Origin: Roseiarcus sp963753135
Lineage (GTDB): Bacteria; Pseudomonadota; Alphaproteobacteria; Rhizobiales; Beijerinckiaceae
NCBI GenBank assembly: GCA_963753135.1
Contig: CAVWBA010000011.1
Location: 39,732-103,731 of the forward strand
Direction: 5' to 3'
Length of the DNA stretch: 64,000 bases
The first letter of the stretch is position 1. Every line of letters starts with the position of its first letter. The notes beneath the pieces were generated by a model, which saw only the letters and a program-made list of their open reading frames with translations, did no database searches and was not told where the DNA came from. Below, piece by piece: positions 28,806-37,192 of the stretch. Position numbers and translations under genes: made by a program.

Positions 28806-29038
28806 TTCCTCGCCCTGAATTGTCCGATTGGCTCGTTCGCTCCCATTAAGAGCACGAAATCGGCGTCGCGGTCGATGCCTCCGCCAAATTCCCCTCGTTT
28901 TCCGCGCGAGCTTTGGCTTCACGTTCGCGTCAGATTGGGCGATGCTCCGGCGCCAACACGATGCTGCCTAGGCGAAATAACCCTCTGGCGCCGCAGCAAA
29001 CTCGCCGTTAAATCTAGGAGCCAAATCGGAAGGTGTTC

Positions 29039-29929
29039 ATGGTTGCTCGCCCGCGTCGAAGCGTACTCTACATGCCCGGCTCCAGCGCCAAGGCTTTGGC
29101 GAAGGCTAAGACGCTGCCCGCCGACGCGCTGATCCTCGATCTCGAGGACTCGGTCGCGCCCGACCAGAAAATCATCGCCCGCGAACAGGTCGTGGAGGCC
29201 GTGCGAGCCCGGGCCTTCGGCGGGCGTGAAGTCGTCATTCGCGTGAACGGGCCCCACACGCCATGGGGAGAGGAGGATCTGGTGGCCGCTTCCGGCGCCG
29301 GGCCGGACGCCATTCTCTTGCCCAAGGTCGACGGCCCTGGGGCGATCATGGCCGCCGCCCGAACCTTACGCGAAGCGGGCGCGCCCGATGGGATCCGCAT
29401 CTGGGCGATGATGGAGACGCCCAGCGCCATTTTGAACGCCGGCTCGATCGGCGCCGTCGCTGCCGACCCGGCCTCCCGCCTAGCGGCGCTGGTCATGGGT
29501 CTCAACGATCTCGCCAAGGAGACGCGGGCGCGGCTGACGCCCGGGCGGAGCGCTATGATCGTATGGCTCGCGCGCTGTGTCATCGCGGCGCGCGCGCACG
29601 GCGTCGACGTCATCGACGGCGTCTTCAACGACATGAAGGATCTTGAAGGCTTCCGCGCGGAATGCGTTCAGGGGCGGGACATGGGTTTTGACGGCAAGAC
29701 GCTGATCCACCCCACCCAGATCGACATCTGCAACGAGGTCTTCGCGCCCACTTCCGTTGAGGTCGAAAGCGCCGCCGCCATTATCGAGGCGTTTGCGTTG
29801 CCGGAGAATGCCGGCAAAGGCGTCATCCAGCTCAACGGCCGCATGGTTGAGCTGTTGCACGCCGACATGGCGCGCCGGACGCTGGCGATCGCCGACGCCA
29901 TCGCGGAGCGGAGCATGGCCGCGGAGTAG
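29039..29929 (+). CDS. CitE/HpcH-HpaI family CoA-ester lyase
   Basis: Metal-dependent TIM-barrel enzyme of 296 residues. MVARPRRSVLYMPGSSAKALAKAKTLPADALILDLEDSVAPDQK is the CitE-like N-terminus with the LDLEDSV acidic metal site. The acetyl/acyl-CoA region reads REVVIRVNGPHTPWGEEDL, and VDGPGAIMAAARTLREAG, IWAMMETPSAILNAGSIG and DMGFDGKTLIHPTQIDICNEVFAP complete the pattern. Such enzymes cleave malyl-CoA, beta-methylmalyl-CoA or citramalyl-CoA, or hydrolyse malyl-CoA; which one applies cannot be read here. The ATG at 29039 follows GGAAGG at normal spacing. Confidence 0.85.
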   Translation: MVARPRRSVLYMPGSSAKALAKAKTLPADALILDLEDSVAPDQKIIAREQVVEAVRARAFGGREVVIRVNGPHTPWGEEDLVAASGAGPDAILLPKVDGPGAIMAAARTLREAGAPDGIRIWAMMETPSAILNAGSIGAVAADPASRLAALVMGLNDLAKETRARLTPGRSAMIVWLARCVIAARAHGVDVIDGVFNDMKDLEGFRAECVQGRDMGFDGKTLIHPTQIDICNEVFAPTSVEVESAAAIIEAFALPENAGKGVIQLNGRMVELLHADMARRTLAIADAIAERSMAAE

Positions 29930-29985
29930 CGCGGTCGACCGCGTTGCCGCGCTCGCCGAGCGCGTCGACCCAAACGCAATCTGCT

Positions 29986-30981
29986 TTAACCCTGTAGAGG
30001 AAGGTCGCCGGCCTTTGCGATCAACTCGATTGAGCGCAGTCGCTCGGAATGCTCGTAGACGTCGGAAACGACGATGAGCTCGTCGGCTCCGGTTTCCTCA
30101 ACCAACGCGGCCATGCCTTCGCGGACCGTATCGGGCGAGCCGATGATGGAGCGGGCCAGCATCCGCATTGCTTGCGCCTTCTCCATCGGCGTCCAATAGG
30201 TTTCGATATCGTCGATCGGCGGCTGACTCAAACCGCGCGCGCCACGAAAGATGTTGGTGAACGACATCTGCTGAGTCGTGGCGAGCCGGCGCGCCTTATC
30301 GTCACTTTCGGCCGCGACGATGTTGACGCCGACAATCGCATACGGCCGGTCGAGTTGCTCGGACGGCTTGAACCGGCTGCGGTAAATCTCCAGCGCCGTG
30401 ATCAGATGATCGGGCGCGAAATGCGACGCGAACGCATAAGGCAACCCCAATTCGGCAGCCAGCATCGCGCCGAAATGGCTCGATCCGAGGATATAGAGCG
30501 GCACTTCCGTGCCAGCCGCCGGCACCGCCTGGATGCGCTGCCCGGCGCCCGCCGGCGCAAGGAACGCTTGCAACTCCAGAACGTCCTGGGGAAAGGTGTC
30601 GGCGGCTTCCGGCGGGCGCCGCAACGCGCGTAGCGTGAGCTGATCGGTGCCGGGAGCCCGCCCGAGCCCGAGGTCGACGCGCCCCGGAAAAAGCCGCGCC
30701 AGCGTTCCGAATTGTTCCGCGATAACGTAGGGCGCATGGTTCGGAAGCATGATGCCTCCCGCCCCGACCCGAATGGTCGTCGTCCCTTCGGCGAGATGAG
30801 CGAGCACAACCGATGTCGCGGCGCTGGCGATGCCGGCCATGTTGTGGTGCTCAGCCACCCAGATGCGCCGATAGCCCCATTTCTCGGCGTGAGCGGCGAG
30901 GTCGCGGGCGTTCATGAGCGCGCCGCGCGCGTCGGTCTCCTGCGTGACGCGAACCAGCTCGAGAATGGATAGAGGTGTCAT
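29986..30981 (-). CDS. Luciferase-like (LLM) flavin monooxygenase, MsnO8-type
   Basis: 331-residue TIM-barrel flavin-dependent oxidoreductase. It starts MTPLSILELVRVTQETDARGALMNARDLAAHAEKWGYRRIWVAEHHNMAGIASAATSVVLAHLA, the conserved AEHHN motif of class A LLM proteins. GGIMLPNHAPYVIAEQFGTLARLFPGRVDLGLGRAPGTD is the second diagnostic segment. Members of this subgroup are stand-alone oxidoreductases needing reduced FMN or F420; the substrate is unknown. It is convergent with the CitE-like gene and 29 bp downstream of the Irr gene on its strand. Confidence 0.85.
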   Translation of the reverse strand: MTPLSILELVRVTQETDARGALMNARDLAAHAEKWGYRRIWVAEHHNMAGIASAATSVVLAHLAEGTTTIRVGAGGIMLPNHAPYVIAEQFGTLARLFPGRVDLGLGRAPGTDQLTLRALRRPPEAADTFPQDVLELQAFLAPAGAGQRIQAVPAAGTEVPLYILGSSHFGAMLAAELGLPYAFASHFAPDHLITALEIYRSRFKPSEQLDRPYAIVGVNIVAAESDDKARRLATTQQMSFTNIFRGARGLSQPPIDDIETYWTPMEKAQAMRMLARSIIGSPDTVREGMAALVEETGADELIVVSDVYEHSERLRSIELIAKAGDLPLQG

Positions 30982-31010
30982 GAGACGCCTGAGGCCGGGA
31001 GCCGGATCCG

Positions 31011-31448
31011 TCAGAGCTTCTTGAGCCTCACGATCACGTCGATGGCGGCAATGCTCGTGCCGTCGGGAGGCGGAATCTCGAACTCAGGCAACAAGTCCTC
31101 AGGGATGTCGGACAGCTCTTCGGTGTCCTCGCGATAGAAGTGATAGTGCGGCCCGGTCTTGGTGTCGTACCAGAGCTTGGCGTCGTAAATCGCGATCTCC
31201 CGGAGCAGACCACAGCGCGAGAACTCGTTGAGCGTGTTGTAAATGGTGCCAAGCGTCGGCGCGAACTGGATCGACCGCGTCTCGTGATAGATCATCTCGG
31301 CGGTGAAGTGTCGGTTGCCGGCCCCGAAGATCGCGCGCCCGAGATCGAGCCTTTGCCGGGTCGGGCGCACGCCCGCGGAAGCGAGCTTCCGGACTAGCAC
31401 GCCGTAGCAGACATCGGGACTCGGAGCGCTCTTCGTTTCCATGGACAT
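31011..31448 (-). CDS. irr: Irr-type Fur-family iron response regulator
   Basis: 145-residue winged-helix regulator. GVRPTRQRLDLGRAIFGAGNRHFTAEMIYHETRSIQFAPTLGTIYNTLNEFSRCGLLREI is the Fur DNA-binding domain in its Irr version (RHFTAEM). AKLWYDTKTGPHYHFYREDTEELSDIP carries the HxH metal/haem region. In rhizobia, Irr senses haem status rather than Fe(II) and controls haem synthesis and iron uptake. The assignment to Irr rather than Fur is by sequence pattern. The start at 31448 (MSMETKSAPSP) is preferred over the open extension to 31499; the ribosome site is weak. Confidence 0.8.
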   Translation of the reverse strand: MSMETKSAPSPDVCYGVLVRKLASAGVRPTRQRLDLGRAIFGAGNRHFTAEMIYHETRSIQFAPTLGTIYNTLNEFSRCGLLREIAIYDAKLWYDTKTGPHYHFYREDTEELSDIPEDLLPEFEIPPPDGTSIAAIDVIVRLKKL

Positions 31449-31650
31449 TACACGCCACCGGTGGACGGCCAAAACCATTCCCGCCAGCGAGTTCCTCAAC
31501 TTGATTGAACCGATAATCTAGTCCCGCTTGACCGGGTCCGCAACCTTAAGCTTGGAGCGGAGGCCGCCTCCCGACGCGACGACCGCTCGCTGGCGCCCGG
31601 TTTCGGTTTCTCGTATGCCTTTTCGAGCTTCATTTCAGGGAAATTGACCC

Positions 31651-32070
31651 TTGGCGATTGCGGGCGGATGTCTGTGCAGAGCGGTGCGGTATGAGGTCAG
31701 GGCGGAGGCGCCGCTCGGCGCGCGCTATTGCTGGTGCCGGGTGTGCCAATATCTCGGATGCGGAACCGGCGCGGTCGGCGCGCTCTTCCGTAAAGAGGAT
31801 GTCACCGTTTCGGGTCCGCTCAGCGACTACGTTTGCCAGGCCGACAGCGGCTCGACCATGCATCGACGCTTCTGCGCTCAATGCGGCACCCAGGTTTTCA
31901 GCGAAGCGGAAGAGCGGCCAACCGTCACGTTCATTCGGGCGGGAACGCTTGACGACCCCAATCTGGCGGCGCCGACGGCGATCATCTGGCCTCAGTCTGC
32001 GCCGAAATGGGCGTGCTTCGACCCCCATCTGCCCCTGATTGAAGGACAGCCGCCGCCGCTGAAAGTTTGA
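31651..32070 (+). CDS. GFA/CENP-V-family zinc protein
   Basis: 139-residue protein with the glutathione-dependent formaldehyde-activating (Gfa) fold: GGCLCRAVRYEV (first Cys pair), YCWCRVCQ (CxC-x2-C) and RRFCAQCGTQVF (final Cys pair) would bind zinc. It starts with TTG. Most family members do not activate formaldehyde and their reactions are unknown. It is flanked by Irr on the left and a truncated IS66 end on the right. Confidence 0.82.
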   Translation: MAIAGGCLCRAVRYEVRAEAPLGARYCWCRVCQYLGCGTGAVGALFRKEDVTVSGPLSDYVCQADSGSTMHRRFCAQCGTQVFSEAEERPTVTFIRAGTLDDPNLAAPTAIIWPQSAPKWACFDPHLPLIEGQPPPLKV

Positions 32071-32272
32071 CCCCATCTGCTCGTGCGCGCTGCCGGAAGC
32101 CCGGCCGCTCATCGCGATTTTCCTTGTCGTAAACCGAAATATACGCTATGTATTCTTCTCGACCAGAATCTACCTCGTGTCCGGACGAGGAGGTGGAATT
32201 CGGTTTGAATGGAGCGCTTCGGACACAACCTGAGACGCGAGTCGAAGCGAGACAAATTTTTTTATTTTTTTC
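32071..32272. other. Gene-free spacer ending in an A/T-rich tract
   Basis: No supported gene. The last 25 bp before the IS66 end are very T/A-rich (ACAAATTTTTTTATTTTTTTC), unlike the surrounding DNA, and may have been the insertion target. Confidence 0.45.
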
Positions 32273-32668
32273 GTAACCGGGGCAAATTTCCGGGCGGAGG
32301 GGGAATCCGAAGCGCCAAAAAGTATGATTCAAGCTTTGGATGTCCACCGATTCGGGGGGGTCCGCTTGAACGCATGACGTCAGCCGAACTGATCGGCCTG
32401 GTTCGCGCCTTGATTGGCGAGGCGACCCGGCTTCGGGCGGGGAACGAGAAGTGTGACCGGGGCGTTTGCCAAGCTGAGAGCCGAGCATTAGGCGGTCAAG
32501 GACGAACTGGCGCGATTGAAGAAGCTGCCGCCGCGCCCGCCGCAAAAGCCGTCGGGGATGGACAAGGCGGCGAACCGACCGGATTCGGAAGCGGCCAAGG
32601 GTGGGCGGTCGAGTGAGCGGCCCGGCAGCAACCTGGACAGGTTGACGGTCACCCCAGACGATCGGAGT
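32273..32668 (+). mobile_element. Truncated copy of the IS66-like element (left end only)
   Basis: 396 bp nearly identical to the left end of the full element at 41627-42021, in the same orientation. It has the terminal GTAACCGGGGCAAATTT and the N-terminal transposase segment MTSAELIGLVRALIGEA. It carries the same in-frame TAG (32489-32491) as the other copy. Similarity stops abruptly after GACGATCGGAGT, and the following 80 bp lead to the SDR gene, so the rest of the element was lost. Confidence 0.85.
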
Positions 32669-32747
32669 GTGACTCGCTAATCGCGCCGCAAGCCATTGAA
32701 ATCGCTCAAAACCGACTCGCAAATGGCGAGCCTCCGGACGCGTGGTT

Positions 32748-33506
32748 TCAGGTGAGCCGCACTCGGGTCGACGTAAGGCCGCCGTCGACCAGTAGGATGT
32801 GGCCGGTCACGAAGCTCGCGTCTTCGCTGCAGAGAAACGCCGCGGCGCCGGCGACCTCCGCGGGCTGACCCGCCCGCATGAGCGGCATGGAGCCGATGTT
32901 GCTGTTGCGATAGTCGGCGTCGTTGGCGAGCCGGCCGGCCGTCGCTGGCGTCTCGATGAGACCGGGCGCGACCGCGTTCACCCGGATGCCTTCCGGGCCG
33001 TACTCGGCCGCCATCTGGCGGGTGAGCCCGGCGATGCCCGCCTTGGCCGACGTGTAGGCAGCCTGCTTCGCCATGCCGACGATCGCCAGGCCTGACGCCA
33101 TGTTGAGGATATTGCCGCGCCGCTTGCGCAACTCCGGCAAGGCGTCCCGGCATAGCCGGAATGTGCTTGAGAGATTGGCGTTGATCCAATACTCGAAATC
33201 CTCATCCGAGGTGTCGTGGGCCGACTTCGAATTGCCGACCCCTGCAATGTTGGCGAGCACATCGAGACCGCCGAACCTCGCCACGCAAGCTTCGATGAGG
33301 GGCGCTGACGCTCCTTTCGCCGCGACATCGCAAAGATGCGGCTGCCACCGCTCCACGGCCTGCGGCAGCTTGGCCAGGGCCTCCGGATTGCGGTCAACCG
33401 CGAAGACCGACGCCCCTTCGTTGAAGAAGCGGTCGGCGACGGCGCGACCGATGCCCGAAGCCGCTCCCGTGACGATGGCGACCTTGCCGTTGAAACGTCC
33501 ATTCAT
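32748..33506 (-). CDS. Classical short-chain dehydrogenase/reductase
   Basis: 252-residue NAD(P)-dependent oxidoreductase. The cofactor motif TGAASGIG is at residues 13-20, then VFAVDRN (acidic residue suggests NAD), DVLANIAGVG, catalytic Ser in NMASGLAIVG and the Tyr-x-x-x-Lys in AAYTSAKAG, and C-terminal DASFVTGHILLVDGG. The substrate is unknown; the sequence resembles 3-oxoacyl-ACP reductase-like and sugar-alcohol SDRs. It is transcribed towards the IS66 remnant and has no cotranscribed partner. Confidence 0.88.
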   Translation of the reverse strand: MNGRFNGKVAIVTGAASGIGRAVADRFFNEGASVFAVDRNPEALAKLPQAVERWQPHLCDVAAKGASAPLIEACVARFGGLDVLANIAGVGNSKSAHDTSDEDFEYWINANLSSTFRLCRDALPELRKRRGNILNMASGLAIVGMAKQAAYTSAKAGIAGLTRQMAAEYGPEGIRVNAVAPGLIETPATAGRLANDADYRNSNIGSMPLMRAGQPAEVAGAAAFLCSEDASFVTGHILLVDGGLTSTRVRLT

Positions 33507-34035
33507 GTGAGAACCTTAAGGTGATCATTGTGCGATTTGTGAACAGTATCAACCGCCGTGACGCCCTTGGACAAGGGCGTCATGGACATCGAAATAAGGG
33601 GGCATCATGGCATCATGCCGGTCGATTGCGGCGCGATGAGATCCCATACGCCGCTAGCGCAGACCTGGACGGCATTGGCATGCGGGTGGCGCTACCAGTG
33701 AGTTACACTGATTTGCGCCAAATAGAGTCAATTACACACGACATGAAACCGAAGGACCAGTGTGACGCGTCCATTCTTCCAGGCCCCAATATTGACATTA
33801 CACGACAGAAGATTGAGGAGAGGTCGACGAGTCGGCGTCGCCGAAGCGTGTCCGTCATCATCGCGGGGATCAACGGAAGAGAGGCAAGGCCATGCCTACG
33901 TTTGCCGCCTCGGTGCGGCGCTGCCTTTGCGGCTGGCGCGGTGTGAAGGAGAAGCCGGCTGTCCTCGTTGCTCTTGCATTGCTCGCAACGCAACAGCCCG
34001 ACGATAGCCGCAACTCACAATCCTGAATCGTCATC
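33507..34035. other. Gene-poor stretch upstream of the PRC-barrel gene
   Basis: About 530 bp. An open frame at 33521-33946 has no ribosome site and a mixed composition, so I do not support it. The end of the stretch (33891-34025) has a short open frame containing PAVLVALALLATQQ, which might be a displaced signal peptide of the downstream gene. Confidence 0.4.
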
Positions 34036-34527
34036 TTGGCGCTCGGCTCAGGCGGCGCCTTCGCCGCCGCTGGCCCCCGCCGCGTCGCCGCAGCCAGGCC
34101 CGCGCCCCACAAACGAACGCAGCCTCGAAGTCGCCGCAGCCGAAGCGCCGCCGCGCCCTCCCCGCAGAACGACGATAAGACCAAGGATGAGAAGACAAGC
34201 GTTCCAGCAACCGTCGTCGATGGAGAGCAGCTTGAGAGCGTTCTCGGCATCGAAGCACTGAGCTCGGCCGGCGACGACATGGGGCGCATCACTGACATCA
34301 TCGTCGATCGCGGCGGCCAAATCAGAGCCGCTATCATCGACTTCGGCGGCTTTCTGGGGGTCGGGTCTCGCAAGATCGCCGTCGACTGGCGGTCGTTGCA
34401 TTTCAACCCCAAGAAGGCTGCTTCGGTGGTCGTGAATCTGACGAAGGATCAATTGCGGGTCGCGCCAGTTTATAAGGCGGCCGAGCCGGTCGTCATGATC
34501 GGCGGTCCAGAGGTAAAGCCTCAATGA
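34036..34527 (+). CDS. PRC-barrel domain protein
   Basis: About 163 residues; the TTG at 34036 is the first possible start but uncertain. The N-terminal 60 residues are Ala/Pro/Arg-rich (probably linker or partly out of frame). The C-terminus is a PRC-barrel: ESVLGIEALSSAGDDMGRITDIIVDRGGQIRAAIIDFGGFLGVGSRKIAVDWRSLHF, ending VYKAAEPVVMIGGPE. Such proteins occur in the periplasm or cytoplasm with no single role. The true 5' end may lie near 33891 with a frame break. Confidence 0.65.
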   Translation: MALGSGGAFAAAGPRRVAAARPAPHKRTQPRSRRSRSAAAPSPQNDDKTKDEKTSVPATVVDGEQLESVLGIEALSSAGDDMGRITDIIVDRGGQIRAAIIDFGGFLGVGSRKIAVDWRSLHFNPKKAASVVVNLTKDQLRVAPVYKAAEPVVMIGGPEVKPQ

Positions 34528-34601
34528 AGCCTTAAAGAAGCTGCGTTCGATCGCTCTTTTCGACGCATGATCATCTTTCGGACTGATGCTCCAGAGAACG
34601 C

Positions 34602-35931
34602 ATGTCCGATTTCTTAGGAGCCAGATCGCCGAGAAGGAAATCGCGGGGCGAAACTGTCAGACCGTCGACGGCGCCTTCGCCCGGCAATCGCCAACCGAAG
34701 GGCTCTCCTGTTCCGTCCCTTAGGAGCCGCCGCGCCCTCGACTGGTTCGTCTTTTTTTTGGCGGACGTGCAGACCGGATTTGGCGCCTTCGTATCCGTCT
34801 ATCTGACCACTGAAAAATGGACCCAGACCGATATCGGCCTTGTCTTGACGGCTGGTGCTATCGTCGGCCTTGATCGGTCAGATCCCGGGCGGCGCGATTG
34901 TCGACGCCGCGCGCTCTGAGCGCTGGGTGGCGGCGGCGGCCGTCGTCGCCGTGGGGATCAGCGCGTTCGCGCTCGCCGTATCGCCGATCTTCGTCGTCGT
35001 CTTCGCCTCTCGGATTTTGCAAGCGGGCGCGAGTTGCGTGCTGGGCCCTGCGATCGCGGCGATCAGCCTCGGCCTTGTTGGCCACAAAAGGGATCAGCAT
35101 GCGCCTCGGCCGCAATGCGGCCTTCGCTTCACTTGGTTCGGGCGTCGCGGCGGCGGGCATGGGCGCCGCTGCATATTACATTTCAAACCGCGCCGCGTTC
35201 ATCCTGGCTGCGAGCATGACCGTACCAGCGCTGCTCGCCCTCTTTCAAATGCGAACGCGCGAAATCGATCCTGCAAGGGCGCATGGCGGCGTCGCAAAAT
35301 CCGGGCAAGCGAACGCCATAGCCGGTCTGCTTAGCCTATTTGAGATCCGTCCGCTCCTGGTCTTCGCGGGCTGTATCGCGCTGTTTCAACTCGCCAACGC
35401 CGCTATGCTGCCGTTGGCGGCGAGCATGATGACTTTGCGCTCGAGCAAGTTCGCCACCATCCTCGTCGCCACCTCGATCGTCGCGCCTCAGCTCATCGTC
35501 GCTCTGCTTTCGCCCTGGGTGGGCCGCAAGGCCGAGCAATGGGGACGGCGCCCATTACTGGTTCTGTGCTTCGCCGCCTTGGCGACCCGCGGTCTGTTGT
35601 TCGCGTTCCTGAACAATCCGTATCTGCTGATGGCCGCGCAACTCCTCGACGGCGTCTCAGGCGCGAGCGCTGGCGGTGCTGGTTCCACTGATCATCGCTG
35701 ATGTCGCCGGCGCCACGGGTCATTTCAATCTCGCGCAAGGCGCGGTCGGTTGTGCGGTTGGGATCGGCGCGTCGATCAGCACCACCCTCGTGGGATATGT
35801 CAGCGATCGCTTCGACAGCCCTACAGCCTTTCTGATGATGGCTGGAGTTCGGACTTCTTGGTCTGGCCGCAGTGTGGCTCGCGATGCCGGAAACGCGGCC
35901 GCATGCAGACGAGCAGTCAGCCGGAGACTGA
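34602..35931 (+). pseudogene. MFS transporter gene broken by at least four frameshifts
   Basis: Successive frames join to one MFS protein of about 430 residues. 34602 frame: ALDWFVFFLADVQTGFGAFVSVYLTTEKWTQTDIGLVLTAGAIVG. Then, from about 34860: LIGQIPGGAIVDAARSERWVAAAAVVAVG. Then, from about 35085: ISMRLGRNAAFASLGSGVAAAGMGAAAYY through LLFAFLNNPYLLMAAQLLDGVSGAS. Then, from about 35670: VPLIIADVAGATGHFNLAQGAVG. Finally, from about 35845: LLGLAAVWLAMPETRPHADEQSAGD. It lies inside the IS-bounded segment and overlaps the 3' end of the glycosyltransferase gene on the other strand. Confidence 0.8.
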
Positions 35932-36978
35932 CGCGATCCTCGGGCGGCGCGCCGCGGCGCCGAGCAAGTCTCGGTAAATCTCGAGATAGTCTCTCGCCAT
36001 GCGGCGGGCCGTGAACCGTTCTTCGAAGCGCTCTCTGATTGTCGTTCGTGACAATCGCGGAACGTGGCGCACGGCGCTGACGGCGCTCATTTCGTCTTCG
36101 ACGACGAAACCGGTGATCCCTTCCTCAACAAGTTCAGGGACTGCGCCGCGGTTGAACGCGATTACCGGCGCGCCGCACGCCATGGCTTCGATCATCACCA
36201 GTCCAAAAGGCTCCGGCCAGTCGATCGGCACGAGCAGCGCTAACGCGTTGCTCAAAAACTCGGACTTCTGCGCGTCGGTAATTTCGCCGATGAATTCGAC
36301 GCACGGTTTGGCGAGCAGTGGCCGGATCGTCTCTTCGAAATAATCGTGATCGACCGGATCGACTTTCGCGGCGATTTTCAGCGGCAGGCCGCATCGCTCG
36401 GCGATGTGAATTGCGCGATCAACCCGTTTCTCTGGCGAAATGCGTCCCAAAAAAGCGAGATAGGACGGGCTCGCGGGCGCCGGCGTCAAAAGATCCAACG
36501 GCATCCCGTGGTAAACCGTCCCGATCCAATTCACATTCGGCGCCGGCCGCCGCTGTGCGTTCGAAATCGACACGCGCGGAACGTTCGGGAACGTCGAGAA
36601 GACCGGCTCATGCTCGGGCAAATCGAGACGGCCGTGCAGAGTATTTAGGAACGGCGTCGACTGCCGCGACATCACCGAAAAAGGGTAATAGTCGAGATGG
36701 AAATGCAATAGGTCGAACTCACTCGCCCGTCGTGCGACATGTTCGATCATGCTGATTTGAAGGGCGTTGGGATCCCGCACCGATCCGTCGAGCCTGACAG
36801 CGGTAGGCCACATTGCTTCGAGTCGCGCGCTCGTGGTTGAATCCCGGCTTGCAAACAGGGTGACTTCGTGCCCGAGCGCGACCAACTCTTCAGTCAGCCA
36901 TGAGATCACCCGTTCGGTTCCGCCATAAAGTTTCGGCGGCACGGCCTCAGTCAACGGCGATATCTGTGCAATCCGCAA
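35917..36978 (-). CDS. Glycosyltransferase family 4 (GT-B fold)
   Basis: 353 residues; transfers a sugar from a nucleotide donor, location cytoplasmic or membrane-associated. The start was set at TTG 36978, preceded by GGAGGGAAAA, giving MRIAQISPLTEAVPPKLYGGTERVISWLTEELVALGHEVTLFAS, the normal GT4 opening. The donor domain contains AFLGRISPEKRVDRAIHIAERCGLPLKIAAKVD and the E-x7-E motif region PEPFGLVMIEAMACGAPVIAFNRGAVPELV. Product unknown. It is divergent from the ABC exporter at 37193, which could export or flip a glycoconjugate; inference only. Confidence 0.85.
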   Translation of the reverse strand: MRIAQISPLTEAVPPKLYGGTERVISWLTEELVALGHEVTLFASRDSTTSARLEAMWPTAVRLDGSVRDPNALQISMIEHVARRASEFDLLHFHLDYYPFSVMSRQSTPFLNTLHGRLDLPEHEPVFSTFPNVPRVSISNAQRRPAPNVNWIGTVYHGMPLDLLTPAPASPSYLAFLGRISPEKRVDRAIHIAERCGLPLKIAAKVDPVDHDYFEETIRPLLAKPCVEFIGEITDAQKSEFLSNALALLVPIDWPEPFGLVMIEAMACGAPVIAFNRGAVPELVEEGITGFVVEDEMSAVSAVRHVPRLSRTTIRERFEERFTARRMARDYLEIYRDLLGAAARRPRIASVSG

Positions 36979-37192
36979 TTTTCCCTCCAGTCGGCGCAAC
37001 AACACCGCGCCTCTGTGACGAACATTGGTTTTAGGAGTTTGACGCAAGCGCGCCAAACGATCACAAACGCTTTACGACGGAACAAGTTCCCGCGATAAAT
37101 TTTTTTTGCGAGTGCGGCGTTGATGTGAGACTCTGGAGAGTAGCGTGCTTCGCCAAACTTTAACCCACTTTTACCCAAACATTCGCTCGCCA